This document shows positions 15,458 through 24,026 of a stretch of DNA of 64,000 nucleotides, piece after piece. Origin of the DNA: Shimia sp039969785. GTDB taxonomy: Bacteria; Pseudomonadota; Alphaproteobacteria; Rhodobacterales; Rhodobacteraceae. The DNA lies in contig NZ_JBDVNC010000013.1 of assembly GCF_039969785.1 (NCBI RefSeq), positions 1 to 64,000 on the forward strand. Direction: 5' to 3'. Each line of letters begins with the position of its first letter. The stretch's first letter is position 1. The notes beneath the pieces were generated by a model. The model ran no database searches. It was not told where the DNA came from and saw only the letters and a program-made list of their open reading frames with translations. The position numbers and the translations under genes were made by a program.

Positions 15458-18400
15458 GCACACGTCTGGCGTCCGGCGGAGCCTATCTGAACCGCCAAAA
15501 ACAAATCCGCTTTACCTTTAACGGCAAGCAATTCACCGGGTTCGAAGGCGACACGCTCGCTTCGGCCTTGCTGGCCAATGACCAGATGCTGATGGGGCGT
15601 TCGTTCAAATACCACCGTCCGCGCGGCGTTGTTGCGTCGGGCGCAGAAGAGCCGAACGCGCTGGTCAATATGGGGCAGGGCGGCAGCTTTGAACCCAACC
15701 AGCGCACCACCACAACCGAGTTGTTTGACGGGCTGACCTGCACCAGCCAGAACCACTGGCCCAGTCTGGAGTTTGACGTAGGCGTGGCCAACAATTATGT
15801 CGCGCGCTTTCTGCCTGCCGGGTTTTATTACAAGACATTCATGGCACCCCGTGCCGCGTGGAAACATGTGTTCGAACCCATCGTGCGTCAGTCTGCCGGT
15901 TTGGGCAAAGTGCCCAAAGACCGCGACGCGGACACCTACGAACATTTCTATGCCTATGTGGACGTGGTTGTTGTTGGCGGCGGTATTGCTGGGCTGGAAG
16001 CGGCTCGCGCGGCGGGTGCCTCGGGTGCCAAAGTGCTGCTGATGGAGCAAACCGCCCATTGGGGTGGCCGCACGCTGGTTGATGGCGGAGAAATCAACGG
16101 CAAGCCCGCGCTTGAACGCATCGAGGCGCTCAAGGCCGAGCTTGACGCGATGGACAATGTTACTCTGCGCACCCGGATGATGGGGGCTGGGGTTTATGAT
16201 CACGGCTATGTGCTGGGCTACGAACGTGTGCGCGATCATGCGCCCGCACAGGATGGTCCGCGTCACCGTCTGTGGCGTATCCGCGCCAAGCAGATTGTCA
16301 CGGCGACCGGTGCCATCGAACGCCCGTTGTCCTTTGCTGGTAATGATATTCCCGGTGTCATGCTGGCAGGCGCCGTGCGTGATTACGCGATTGGCTGGGG
16401 CGTGTCTCAGGGCGACCGCACTGTGGTTGTTACAAACAACGACGACGCATATCGCACGGCGATTGTGCTGAAAAAGGCCGGGCTGGACGTTCCGGTCATT
16501 CTGGATGCGCGTGCCATGGGCGGCGGTGATCTGGCGCAAGAGGCGCGCGATCTGGGCATTCGCGTCGAAAACGGCAAAGCCATCGCCAAAGTCAAAGGCG
16601 GCAAACGTGTGACTGGCGTGGCCATCTGCCTGCAATCGGGCGAAGGCGGCGCGCTGGAAGAGATCGCGTGCGACGCGGTTGCCATGTCTGGCGGTTGGTC
16701 GCCGGTTGTGCACCTGTGGTCGCATTGCGGTGGCAAGCTGATCTGGGACGAAGCGCAGGCGCATTTCCGCCCCGATGCAAGCCGTCCACCCACCAGCCAT
16801 GATGGCCTTGGCTTTGTGATCCCCGCCGGAGCGGCAAACGGACCGCTGGAGCTGGCCGACGTGCTAACCGACGCTGACGCGGCAGGCAAAGCTGCGGCCA
16901 AAGCGGCAGGGTTTAAGCCCAAACGCACCGCTGCCCCCAAGGCCGCGCCGCAGGTTGAAATGGCTATGGAACCCGTCTGGTCGATGCCACAGGGCGCGGG
17001 ACCGGAATTGCGCATGAAAACATGGTTGGACTTTCAAAATGATGTGAAAGTTTCCGACGTTCGGCTGGCAGCTCAAGAGGGCTATGAATCCGTTGAACAC
17101 ACCAAGCGTTACACCACACTTGGTATGGCGACGGATCAAGGTAAGTTAAGTAATATCAACGGATTGGCGACGCTTTCTGAGGCGCTTAATCAGCCTATTC
17201 CAGCAACCGGAACCACAACCTTCCGCCCGCCATACACGCCCATCAGCTTTGGTGCGATTGCAGGCGAAGCGCGCGACGCGGTGTTCCAGCCGCTGCGCCG
17301 CACGCCAATTCATCAGTATCACGAAGATCACAACGCGTTTTTTGAACCTGTAGGTCAGTGGCGCCGCCCGTATTGCTTCCCCAAATCCGGCGAAAGCCAC
17401 GGCGATGCGGTGAAACGTGAGATCCTGCAAACCCGCAATTCCGTGGGCCTGTTGGATGCGTCCACCCTTGGCAAGATCATCGTCAAAGGCCCGGATGCCG
17501 CCAAATTCCTTGATATGCTCTACACCAATATGATGAGCACGCTGAAACCGGGCAAATGCCGCTATGGGTTGATGTGCAGCGAGAACGGCTTTCTGATCGA
17601 TGACGGCGTTGTTGCCCGCATCGATGACGACACGTTCCTGTGCCACACCACCACCGGTGGGGCCGAGCGTATTCACGGCTGGATGGAAGACTGGCTGCAA
17701 TGCGAATGGTGGGACTGGAATGTCTACGTCGCCAATGTGACCGAGCAATACGCCCAGATCGCCGTCGTGGGCCCGAATGCCCGTAAAGTTATTCAGAAAT
17801 TAGGCGGCGATTTGGACGTGTCCGCCGAAAATATGGCCTTTATGGAATGGAAAGACGGTCGCATTGGCAAGTTTGACGCCCGTGCTTATCGTATCTCTTT
17901 TTCGGGCGAACTGTCCTATGAAATCGCCGTACCTGCCGCTCAGGGGCGCGCCTTTTGGGACGCGTTGATGTCCGCAGGGGCCGAGTTTAAGATCATGCCT
18001 TATGGCACCGAGGCCTTGCATGTGATGCGGGCTGAAAAAGGCTTTATCATGATTGGGGACGAAACCGACGGCACTGTGATCCCGCAGGATTTGGGGCTGA
18101 ACTGGGCGATCTCAAAAAAGAAAGAAGACTTTTTGGGCAAACGCGCTCAATTGCGCGTGCATATGGCAGACCCCAACCGGTGGAAACTGGTTGGTCTGGA
18201 AACGCTGGACGGGTCCGTGATCCCGGATGGGTCCTATGCAATCGCGTCAGGCGAAAATGCCAACGGGCAACGCAATACTCAAGGCCGCGTGACTTCGACC
18301 TATTATTCACCCACGCTGGATAAAGGGATTGCCATGGGTCTTGTGCACCGCGGCCCGGAACGCATGGGCGAAGTGATCGAATTCAACAAGGTGGATGGAA

Positions 18401-18468
18401 GCAGCGTTCAGGCCCGGATCGTTGATCCGGTGTTCTATGACAAGGACGGGGAGAAGCAGAATGTCTGA
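15454..18468 (+). CDS. soxA: Sarcosine oxidase, alpha subunit
   Basis: The 1004-residue alpha subunit. An N-terminal ferredoxin-like domain that lacks cluster cysteines (about residues 10-100) is followed by an NAD-binding domain with VVVVGGGIAGLEAARAAG (about residues 170-190), where NAD+ accepts electrons in the complex. After a linker rich in Ala/Lys/Pro (about 480-510), a GcvT-like tetrahydrofolate-binding domain fills about residues 610-1000. Length and domain order match heterotetrameric sarcosine oxidase. It starts by ATGA overlap with soxD and its stop overlaps the soxG start. Confidence 0.97.
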   Translation: MSTRLASGGAYLNRQKQIRFTFNGKQFTGFEGDTLASALLANDQMLMGRSFKYHRPRGVVASGAEEPNALVNMGQGGSFEPNQRTTTTELFDGLTCTSQNHWPSLEFDVGVANNYVARFLPAGFYYKTFMAPRAAWKHVFEPIVRQSAGLGKVPKDRDADTYEHFYAYVDVVVVGGGIAGLEAARAAGASGAKVLLMEQTAHWGGRTLVDGGEINGKPALERIEALKAELDAMDNVTLRTRMMGAGVYDHGYVLGYERVRDHAPAQDGPRHRLWRIRAKQIVTATGAIERPLSFAGNDIPGVMLAGAVRDYAIGWGVSQGDRTVVVTNNDDAYRTAIVLKKAGLDVPVILDARAMGGGDLAQEARDLGIRVENGKAIAKVKGGKRVTGVAICLQSGEGGALEEIACDAVAMSGGWSPVVHLWSHCGGKLIWDEAQAHFRPDASRPPTSHDGLGFVIPAGAANGPLELADVLTDADAAGKAAAKAAGFKPKRTAAPKAAPQVEMAMEPVWSMPQGAGPELRMKTWLDFQNDVKVSDVRLAAQEGYESVEHTKRYTTLGMATDQGKLSNINGLATLSEALNQPIPATGTTTFRPPYTPISFGAIAGEARDAVFQPLRRTPIHQYHEDHNAFFEPVGQWRRPYCFPKSGESHGDAVKREILQTRNSVGLLDASTLGKIIVKGPDAAKFLDMLYTNMMSTLKPGKCRYGLMCSENGFLIDDGVVARIDDDTFLCHTTTGGAERIHGWMEDWLQCEWWDWNVYVANVTEQYAQIAVVGPNARKVIQKLGGDLDVSAENMAFMEWKDGRIGKFDARAYRISFSGELSYEIAVPAAQGRAFWDALMSAGAEFKIMPYGTEALHVMRAEKGFIMIGDETDGTVIPQDLGLNWAISKKKEDFLGKRAQLRVHMADPNRWKLVGLETLDGSVIPDGSYAIASGENANGQRNTQGRVTSTYYSPTLDKGIAMGLVHRGPERMGEVIEFNKVDGSSVQARIVDPVFYDKDGEKQNV

Positions 18469-19027
18469 GGCAGTCAGCGCCTTGAATGGCGCCAGTTTCG
18501 ATGGGTTTGCCCGTGTGGATGACACCGGATTGCGCGGTATGATCACCTTGCGCGGTGATCTGCCCTCTGCGGCGATGGCCAAAGCCGTCAAGGCGGCCAT
18601 TGGCGCGGACATACCGGGCCAGCGCAAGATTGAATTTGGCAAGTCGGGCGCCGTTGCCTGGATGTCGCCGGACGAGCTTTTGGTCATTACAGAGTACAGC
18701 AGCGTTGCCGAAACAATGTCTGCTTTACAGGCCGGGCTGAAAGACCAGCACGCGCTGATCGTCAATGTGTCTGATGCCCGCGCGGTTGTGCGGGTTTCCG
18801 GTGATGGTTCCCGCGAAGTTATGGCCAAACTGGCGCCGGTTGATTTTTCGACCGACGTTTTTGGACCGGGTGATTTTCGTCGCTCACGCCTCGCTCAGGT
18901 TGCGGCGGCGTTTTGGGTGAATACGGATGACAGTATTGAGGTGATCTGCTTCTCATCTGTTGCCAAATACGTTTTTGACGTACTTTCCGTTTCCGCACAA
19001 TCAGGAGGAGAAGTAGGATATCTCTAA
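18461..19027 (+). CDS. soxG: Sarcosine oxidase, gamma subunit
   Basis: The 188-residue gamma subunit, related to the folate-binding aminomethyltransferase fold. It closes the complex. ATG 18461 (MSEAVSAL) follows GGGGAGAAGCAGA inside the end of soxA and overlaps its stop by eight bases. The C-terminal AAFWVNTDDSIEVICFSSVAKYVFDVL fits the family. It is the last gene of the operon; a long gap follows. Confidence 0.94.
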   Translation: MSEAVSALNGASFDGFARVDDTGLRGMITLRGDLPSAAMAKAVKAAIGADIPGQRKIEFGKSGAVAWMSPDELLVITEYSSVAETMSALQAGLKDQHALIVNVSDARAVVRVSGDGSREVMAKLAPVDFSTDVFGPGDFRRSRLAQVAAAFWVNTDDSIEVICFSSVAKYVFDVLSVSAQSGGEVGYL

Positions 19028-19782
19028 AGTAATGAACGATTGCGACATTATCGAATATTAGAACACGTGATTGGGGGTAATACTTGCTAAAAATACATAT
19101 ACCGGAGTATTTTCATTGATCCAAAAGATAGTGACCCGCGATCACAGGCACATTTGCTGTTGCCGATCCTCAACTACAACAACACTGAGGCAGGCAACGG
19201 CACCTGCACCATTGTCAAAAATGACAAATAGCAGAAAATAATTGGAGAGCCCGACATATTCGGATTCTATTTTTAATCAACGACTGCGTTTGATTTTGCT
19301 CCTTTCTGGTGCAGTACTCACATTTTCAGTTGACGCTAACTAGAGACAGGTTAGGGTATCTCCACCGCTTTGTGAGTTGATTAAGTCTTTACGTCAAAGG
19401 CTTTCGGGAACTGTATGTCTGCTTTTACGGCGCATACAAAACCTTAGGCAGCTCCTGAACAATACTGGTGATTTTTTTGCGTGGGACAGACACAATGACG
19501 GCAAAAAACCTGTTTCGGGTCTCGTTGGTACTGATGTTTTTGGCATTTATGATTTACGCCTCGCCGTAAGCTCCGGCAACCAATCTAAAAAACTCTTTCC
19601 TGCACTGGTAATGGCGAACACACATCAGATGTGTGGGGTACAAAAGTCCGGCTCACAGGATTGAGGGGCGCCGAGATGCGCGCCACAGGTGCGTTCTGCC
19701 GGTTTTGGCTTGACCTTGGACCATAAACTCCCACATCTGTGGCACAGAATGAACGCCCGAACAAAATAAGAGGACTTTGAAA
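19028..19782. other. 755-base gene-poor gap after the sox operon
   Basis: No convincing gene is found. The region is more AT-rich than its flanks. About 19091-19231 holds a short open frame that reads like protein (FIDPKDSDPRSQAHLLLPIL) but has no usable start codon. At 19377-19664 a 95-codon frame begins with an unsupported TTG and has no recognisable motif. An overlapping 24-codon frame (19495-19569) encodes a hydrophobic peptide with weak translation signals. These may be gene remnants or chance. The right end should contain the sodB promoter, and AAGAGGA just before 19783 is its ribosome-binding site. Confidence 0.5.
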
Positions 19783-20382
19783 ATGGCTTTCGAACTTCCC
19801 GATCTTCCTTACGCCCACGATGCCCTTGCCGCCAAAGGCATGAGCGCCGAGACGCTGGAATTCCACCATGACCTGCACCACAACGCTTATGTGACCAATG
19901 GCAACGCTGCCATCGCGGGCACTGAGTGGGAAAGCAAGTCGATGGAAGACATCATCACCGGCACCTATGACGCCAACGCAGTGGCCCAGAACGGCATCTT
20001 CAACAACATCAGCCAGCTTTGGAACCACAACCAGTTTTGGGAGATGATGGGCCCGGGCACGTCGGCTATGCCGGGCGAGCTTGAAAAAGCGCTGATCGAG
20101 AACTTTGGTTCGATTGACGATTTTAAATCGCAGTTCGCCGCTGCCGGTGCCGGTCAATTCGGGTCGGGCTGGTGCTGGTTGGTCAAAAACGCCGACGGTT
20201 CGTTGGCTGTGACCAAAACCGAAAACGGTGTGAACCCGCTGTGCTTCAACCAGACCGCATTGCTGGGTTGTGACGTTTGGGAACACTCCTACTACATCGA
20301 TTTCCGAAACAAACGCCCTGTGTACCTGTCGAACTTCCTCGACAATCTGGTGAACTGGGAAAATGTCGCGTCACGCATATAA
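19783..20382 (+). CDS. sodB: Superoxide dismutase, Fe type
   Basis: A 199-residue cytoplasmic enzyme converting superoxide to O2 and H2O2. Metal ligands are seen in LEFHHDLHHNAY (His28), WNHNQFW (His) and the signature DVWEHSYYIDF (Asp and His). Gln in NNISQLWNH is the outer-sphere residue typical of iron enzymes, rather than the Gly of the manganese type. ATG 19783 follows AGAGGACTTTGAAA; a TTG two codons earlier is not needed. The gene is monocistronic with a terminator behind it. Confidence 0.96.
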   Translation: MAFELPDLPYAHDALAAKGMSAETLEFHHDLHHNAYVTNGNAAIAGTEWESKSMEDIITGTYDANAVAQNGIFNNISQLWNHNQFWEMMGPGTSAMPGELEKALIENFGSIDDFKSQFAAAGAGQFGSGWCWLVKNADGSLAVTKTENGVNPLCFNQTALLGCDVWEHSYYIDFRNKRPVYLSNFLDNLVNWENVASRI

Positions 20383-20407
20383 ACTTTGACCAGACGTAGA
20401 TTTTTAG

Positions 20408-20441
20408 GGTCTGCCGGGGGTGATCCTGGCAGGCCTTTTTT
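20408..20441 (+). terminator. Rho-independent terminator of sodB
   Basis: GTCTGCC (20409-20415) pairs with GGCAGGC (20428-20434), with one G-T pair, around a 12-base loop. It is followed by CTTTTTT, 26 bases after the sodB stop. Confidence 0.85.
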
Positions 20442-20615
20442 CGTAGGTTTGCCCTTTTGAATATGCGCTGCGCTGCGTTGGCGGTTTGCACTGCATAACA
20501 TCGCAGGCGGCGATGCGTCTGTCCTCCGGCAATCGGGGGGGGGGCGCGCCTTTGATCGTTTTAATTTGCAAGCGTTGCGGATGCGCGCCACTCTTGACCG
20601 GCACAAGGAGACGCC

Positions 20616-21386
20616 ATGACAGAGCCGCTTGTTGATGAGACCCTGAGCACTGGCGTGCTGACCCTGACGCTTGGGGCAGGCAAGGCGCATGCGCTTTCCA
20701 GTGCGATGCTTACCGCTTTCAATGCCGCTCTGATGCGAGCCGAGGCCGATAACACGGTCAAAGTGATTGTTATCCATGGCCCCGGGCATATTTTCTGTGC
20801 GGGCCATGACCTCAAGGAAATTGCGCGTCGCCGACAGGACGCGGACGATGGCCAAGCCTATCTGGTGCAACTGTTCATGGATTGCGCCGAGCTTATGCAA
20901 AAGCTGACCCAAGGGCCCAAGCCCACCATTGCCATGGTCGACGGGATTGCGACGGCGGCAGGTCTTCAGATGGTCGCGGCCTGCGATCTGGCTTTTGCCT
21001 CCGAGCGGGCGACGTTTTGCTTGCCGGGCGTGAAAAACGACGGATTTTGTTCGACGCCGCTGGTTGCGGTCGGGCGGGCGGTATCGCGCAAACATGCCAT
21101 AGAGATGGCCATGTCCGGTGACACATATGATGCCCAATGGGCGCTGAGCGCGGGGTTGCTAAACCGCGTTGTGACGTCCGAGGCACTTCCCGATACGGTC
21201 TATGATTTCGCCAGGAAATTGGCCACGCGGCATGGTCCGGCTGTCTCAGCGGGCAAACAAACCTTCTACGCACAAATCGAACAGCCCCTGCCACAGGCCT
21301 ATGACATGGCAGGGGAAACAATGCTCGGCCACTTTTTGGATCCGTTGCGCGTCGCACGCGAAAAGAAAGAATGGGCTCAAGATTAA
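20616..21386 (+). CDS. Crotonase-family protein, ECHDC3-like
   Basis: A 256-residue enoyl-CoA hydratase/isomerase-fold protein. The CoA oxyanion-hole segments are present: FCAGHDLKEI (about residues 66-75) and GIATAAGLQMVAACDLA (about 110-126). At the two positions where enoyl-CoA hydratases carry catalytic Glu, this protein has Gln in AAGLQM and Gly in CLPGVKNDGFCSTP. The latter sequence resembles the ECHDC3 subgroup. It may therefore not be a classical hydratase; thioesterase or other CoA chemistry is possible. AAGGAGACGCC precedes ATG 20616. It stands alone, convergent with the LOG gene. Confidence 0.85.
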   Translation: MTEPLVDETLSTGVLTLTLGAGKAHALSSAMLTAFNAALMRAEADNTVKVIVIHGPGHIFCAGHDLKEIARRRQDADDGQAYLVQLFMDCAELMQKLTQGPKPTIAMVDGIATAAGLQMVAACDLAFASERATFCLPGVKNDGFCSTPLVAVGRAVSRKHAIEMAMSGDTYDAQWALSAGLLNRVVTSEALPDTVYDFARKLATRHGPAVSAGKQTFYAQIEQPLPQAYDMAGETMLGHFLDPLRVAREKKEWAQD

Positions 21387-21449
21387 GCCTGTTCTGGCAA
21401 GGGATCACGATCCCAATGTTCCGGACAGTTCGTGTGACTTAAGACTGCT

Positions 21450-22001
21450 TCAGTCGAAAGCAGCCGCCAGAACGGCTTCGGCGTCCGGGACATCATCAAC
21501 CACATGTACAAAATCCCGCAATGTCTGTTCAGCAAACCCTTGTGCGATCACATGGTCCAGCAGGGCCACCAGCGGCGTCCAGAACCCGTTTGTGTTCATC
21601 ACAATGATTGGTTTGTCATGCAGGCCCAACTGGCGCCACGTCAGAACTTCGAAAAATTCGTCCAGCGATCCGGCACCACCCGGCAGCACGACAATCGCAT
21701 CGCAGTTCATGAACATAACCTTTTTACGTTCATGCATGTTTTCGGTCACGACAAACCGGCTGAGATCGGTTTTCCCCACTTCCATCTCAAGCAGATGCGT
21801 CGGGATCACGCCAAAGGTTGCACCACCCGCCGTTTGACAGGCATTGGCCACGGCGCCCATCAGTCCGATATCGCCCGCGCCATAAACCAAACGCCATCCG
21901 CGCGCCGCAATAAGCTCGCCCAATCCTTGCGCTGTTGCCTGATAAGCCGGGTCCTGACCCGCACGTGAGCCGCAAAAGACACAAATAGACCGCTCTGTCA
22001 T
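21450..22001 (-). CDS. LOG-family nucleotide 5'-monophosphate phosphoribohydrolase
   Basis: A 183-residue Rossmann-fold protein of the TIGR00730/LOG group, often mislabelled lysine decarboxylase. SICVFCGSRAG starts the fold, and PGGAGSLDEFFEVLTW is the diagnostic PGGxGTxxE motif that binds the nucleotide and catalyses release of the free base from cytokinin-type riboside monophosphates or AMP. Start ATG 22001 (MTERS) is chosen because TTGGGGAA lies eight bases upstream. An in-frame ATG at 22022 would add seven residues without a good site. Confidence 0.92.
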   Translation of the reverse strand: MTERSICVFCGSRAGQDPAYQATAQGLGELIAARGWRLVYGAGDIGLMGAVANACQTAGGATFGVIPTHLLEMEVGKTDLSRFVVTENMHERKKVMFMNCDAIVVLPGGAGSLDEFFEVLTWRQLGLHDKPIIVMNTNGFWTPLVALLDHVIAQGFAEQTLRDFVHVVDDVPDAEAVLAAAFD

Positions 22002-22099
22002 GAAATTCCCCAATATGTTCAAAGCCCTTTTGACCAGTGTTAACCGGGTTGATAAGGTCGCTCAACCTAAGGAAAGCCGTTTTCGGGGGATAATCGGCG

Positions 22100-23950
22100 A
22101 TGAGCAAACTAGCATCTCTTTTCGGGGGAAATGTCGCCGTTGCAGGCGGCGCAGCCGTGGCCGGAGGCGTGGCGGTGGTTGCCGTTGTTGCCAGCGGTGT
22201 GCTGAACAGCCCGGAACCCGCAGACATACCCGATCCGGTTCAGCCCGCCGTGCAAGCACCAGCACCGCCAGAGCCCGCCGCGGAACCGCCGAAAAAGGCC
22301 GCTCCTGCGCCCGCTCCCAAAGCGGAGGACCCGGTTGTCGCACCGGCAGCCGAGCCCGACCCGGAACCAGAGGCCAAAACGGAACCGCCTGCGCCAGTTT
22401 TGATTTTGCCGTCCTTTGATCTGGTACGTGTCGATTCCGATGGCAATACCGTGGTGGCTGGACGGGCAGAGCCCGCCGCCGTTATTGGTATTCTTCTGGA
22501 CAATGCTCAGATTGCAGAAACTCAGGCCGACGGTGCGGGCAAATTTGCCAGCCTGTTGGTCATCGCGCCCAGCCCACAACCACGCGTTCTGACGTTGGTC
22601 CACCGGCGCGACGAGGGCGATTTGCTGTCAGACGCCAGCTTTATCATTGCGCCTGTTTCGGTTGCACCGCCCGAAGAGCCAATCGTCATTGCCGGAACCG
22701 ATACGTCCCCCGATGCGGAGCCGCCAGTGGCGTTGGTTGAACCTGTGGTGGAGACCCAGCCGGAAGAGCAAGTCAGCCCCAGGGTAACGGATCCGGAACC
22801 AGAACAGGTGCCGGACCCTGCTTCGGAAACCGCCGCTTCGGAACCTCAACCAGAAGAAGTACCCGAGCGAGAGCCGGTACCAGCGACAATAGCCGAGCCA
22901 GAAGCTGAACCTGTGGAAGAGCCCCCCATAGCTGAAACGGTTGTGCCGGAGGCTATTGAAGATGCCGAACCGGAAGTTGCAGAGGTTCAGGTCGAGCCCG
23001 AAGTTGCGCCAGCCGAACCGGCCCCGGCACCGCAGCCAGAAGCCGTGCCTGAAATTGTCGCGGAAGTTATCGAAACTCCGGTTGCAGAGCCAGAGGCCGC
23101 GCCGGTTGAGGTTGCCGTAGCAGAGCCGGAAACGCCGGCTATTGCAGAGGTTGCCCCAAACGCTGAACCAGCGCCGAAATCGACGCCTGAATCGACCTCG
23201 GAACCTCAGCCTGAACCCGAAGCGAAGCAACAGGAGCCTGCTGTAGTCGCTGAAGCCAGCGAGACGCCAGAGCCTGCGCCCACCCCTCTAGCAGAGGCGC
23301 CCAAAACGGAGAAACCGCAAGAGTTGGAAACCGTTGCTGCAGAACCAGAACCCGCTGCAGCAACACCAGAACCCGCTGTTGAGCCTGCGCAGAAAGCACC
23401 AGCCGTATTGGTTTCTGATGCGGATGGGGTACGCGTTGTGCAGCCGCCTGCGCCCGCCGACAGCACACCCGAGGTGTTGTCCAGCGTCGTTATAGACTCG
23501 ATCAGCTATTCTGAAACCGGAAGCGTCCAGATCGCCGGGCGGGGGCGCAAGGATGGCCACGTGAGGGTCTATCTCGACAACACGCTGAATGCGTCTTCGC
23601 GCATTTCCAACTCTGGTCAGTGGCAGGCCGATCTGCCGGATGTCGCCCCCGGCGTATATACTTTGCGGGTTGATGAACTGGATGAAGATGGCAAGGTAAC
23701 ATCCCGTGTTGAAACGCCTTTCAAGAGAGAAGAGCCCGCACGCGTGGCCGAAGCACAGCAGGTTCAGGAAGGGACCGGAGATGCGCCGGTACGCGTTGTG
23801 ACGGTGCAGCCCGGCTTTACGCTTTGGGCGATTGCCCGGCGTAACTACGGCGAAGGGTTGATGTATGTCCGCGTTTACGAGGCCAACAAGGACAAGATTC
23901 GCGACCCGGATCTGATCTATCCCGGACAGGTCTTTACTGTCCCGGAGTAA
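22100..23950 (+). CDS. LysM-domain protein with very long Pro/Glu-rich linker
   Basis: A 616-residue envelope protein. Residues about 11-34 form an Ala/Val-rich transmembrane anchor. Residues about 36-95 and 190-450 are extremely rich in Pro, Glu, Ala and Val, typical of an extended spacer across the periplasm. Two small beta-rich Ig/carboxypeptidase-like segments appear at about 98-180 (DSDGNTVVAGRAEP) and 465-540 (ETGSVQIAGRGRKDG). The C-terminus (about 563-615) is a LysM domain (FTLWAIARRNYG, ANKDKIRDPDLIYPGQVFTVP) that binds peptidoglycan. GGGGGAT precedes ATG 22100. It is probably an inner-membrane-to-wall tether. Confidence 0.88.
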   Translation: MSKLASLFGGNVAVAGGAAVAGGVAVVAVVASGVLNSPEPADIPDPVQPAVQAPAPPEPAAEPPKKAAPAPAPKAEDPVVAPAAEPDPEPEAKTEPPAPVLILPSFDLVRVDSDGNTVVAGRAEPAAVIGILLDNAQIAETQADGAGKFASLLVIAPSPQPRVLTLVHRRDEGDLLSDASFIIAPVSVAPPEEPIVIAGTDTSPDAEPPVALVEPVVETQPEEQVSPRVTDPEPEQVPDPASETAASEPQPEEVPEREPVPATIAEPEAEPVEEPPIAETVVPEAIEDAEPEVAEVQVEPEVAPAEPAPAPQPEAVPEIVAEVIETPVAEPEAAPVEVAVAEPETPAIAEVAPNAEPAPKSTPESTSEPQPEPEAKQQEPAVVAEASETPEPAPTPLAEAPKTEKPQELETVAAEPEPAAATPEPAVEPAQKAPAVLVSDADGVRVVQPPAPADSTPEVLSSVVIDSISYSETGSVQIAGRGRKDGHVRVYLDNTLNASSRISNSGQWQADLPDVAPGVYTLRVDELDEDGKVTSRVETPFKREEPARVAEAQQVQEGTGDAPVRVVTVQPGFTLWAIARRNYGEGLMYVRVYEANKDKIRDPDLIYPGQVFTVPE

Positions 23951-24026
23951 ATAGTTGCGTTGCTAAGGGTGGTAGTTTTCGCTTGCAACGATTAGGTCTC
24001 TCGGACCAGCAACCGGGAATGGCAGC

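Noticed and set aside
15382..16800. Minus-strand open frame of 472 codons
   Set aside because: Antisense shadow of soxA in GC-rich sequence; no motif and no ribosome-binding site.
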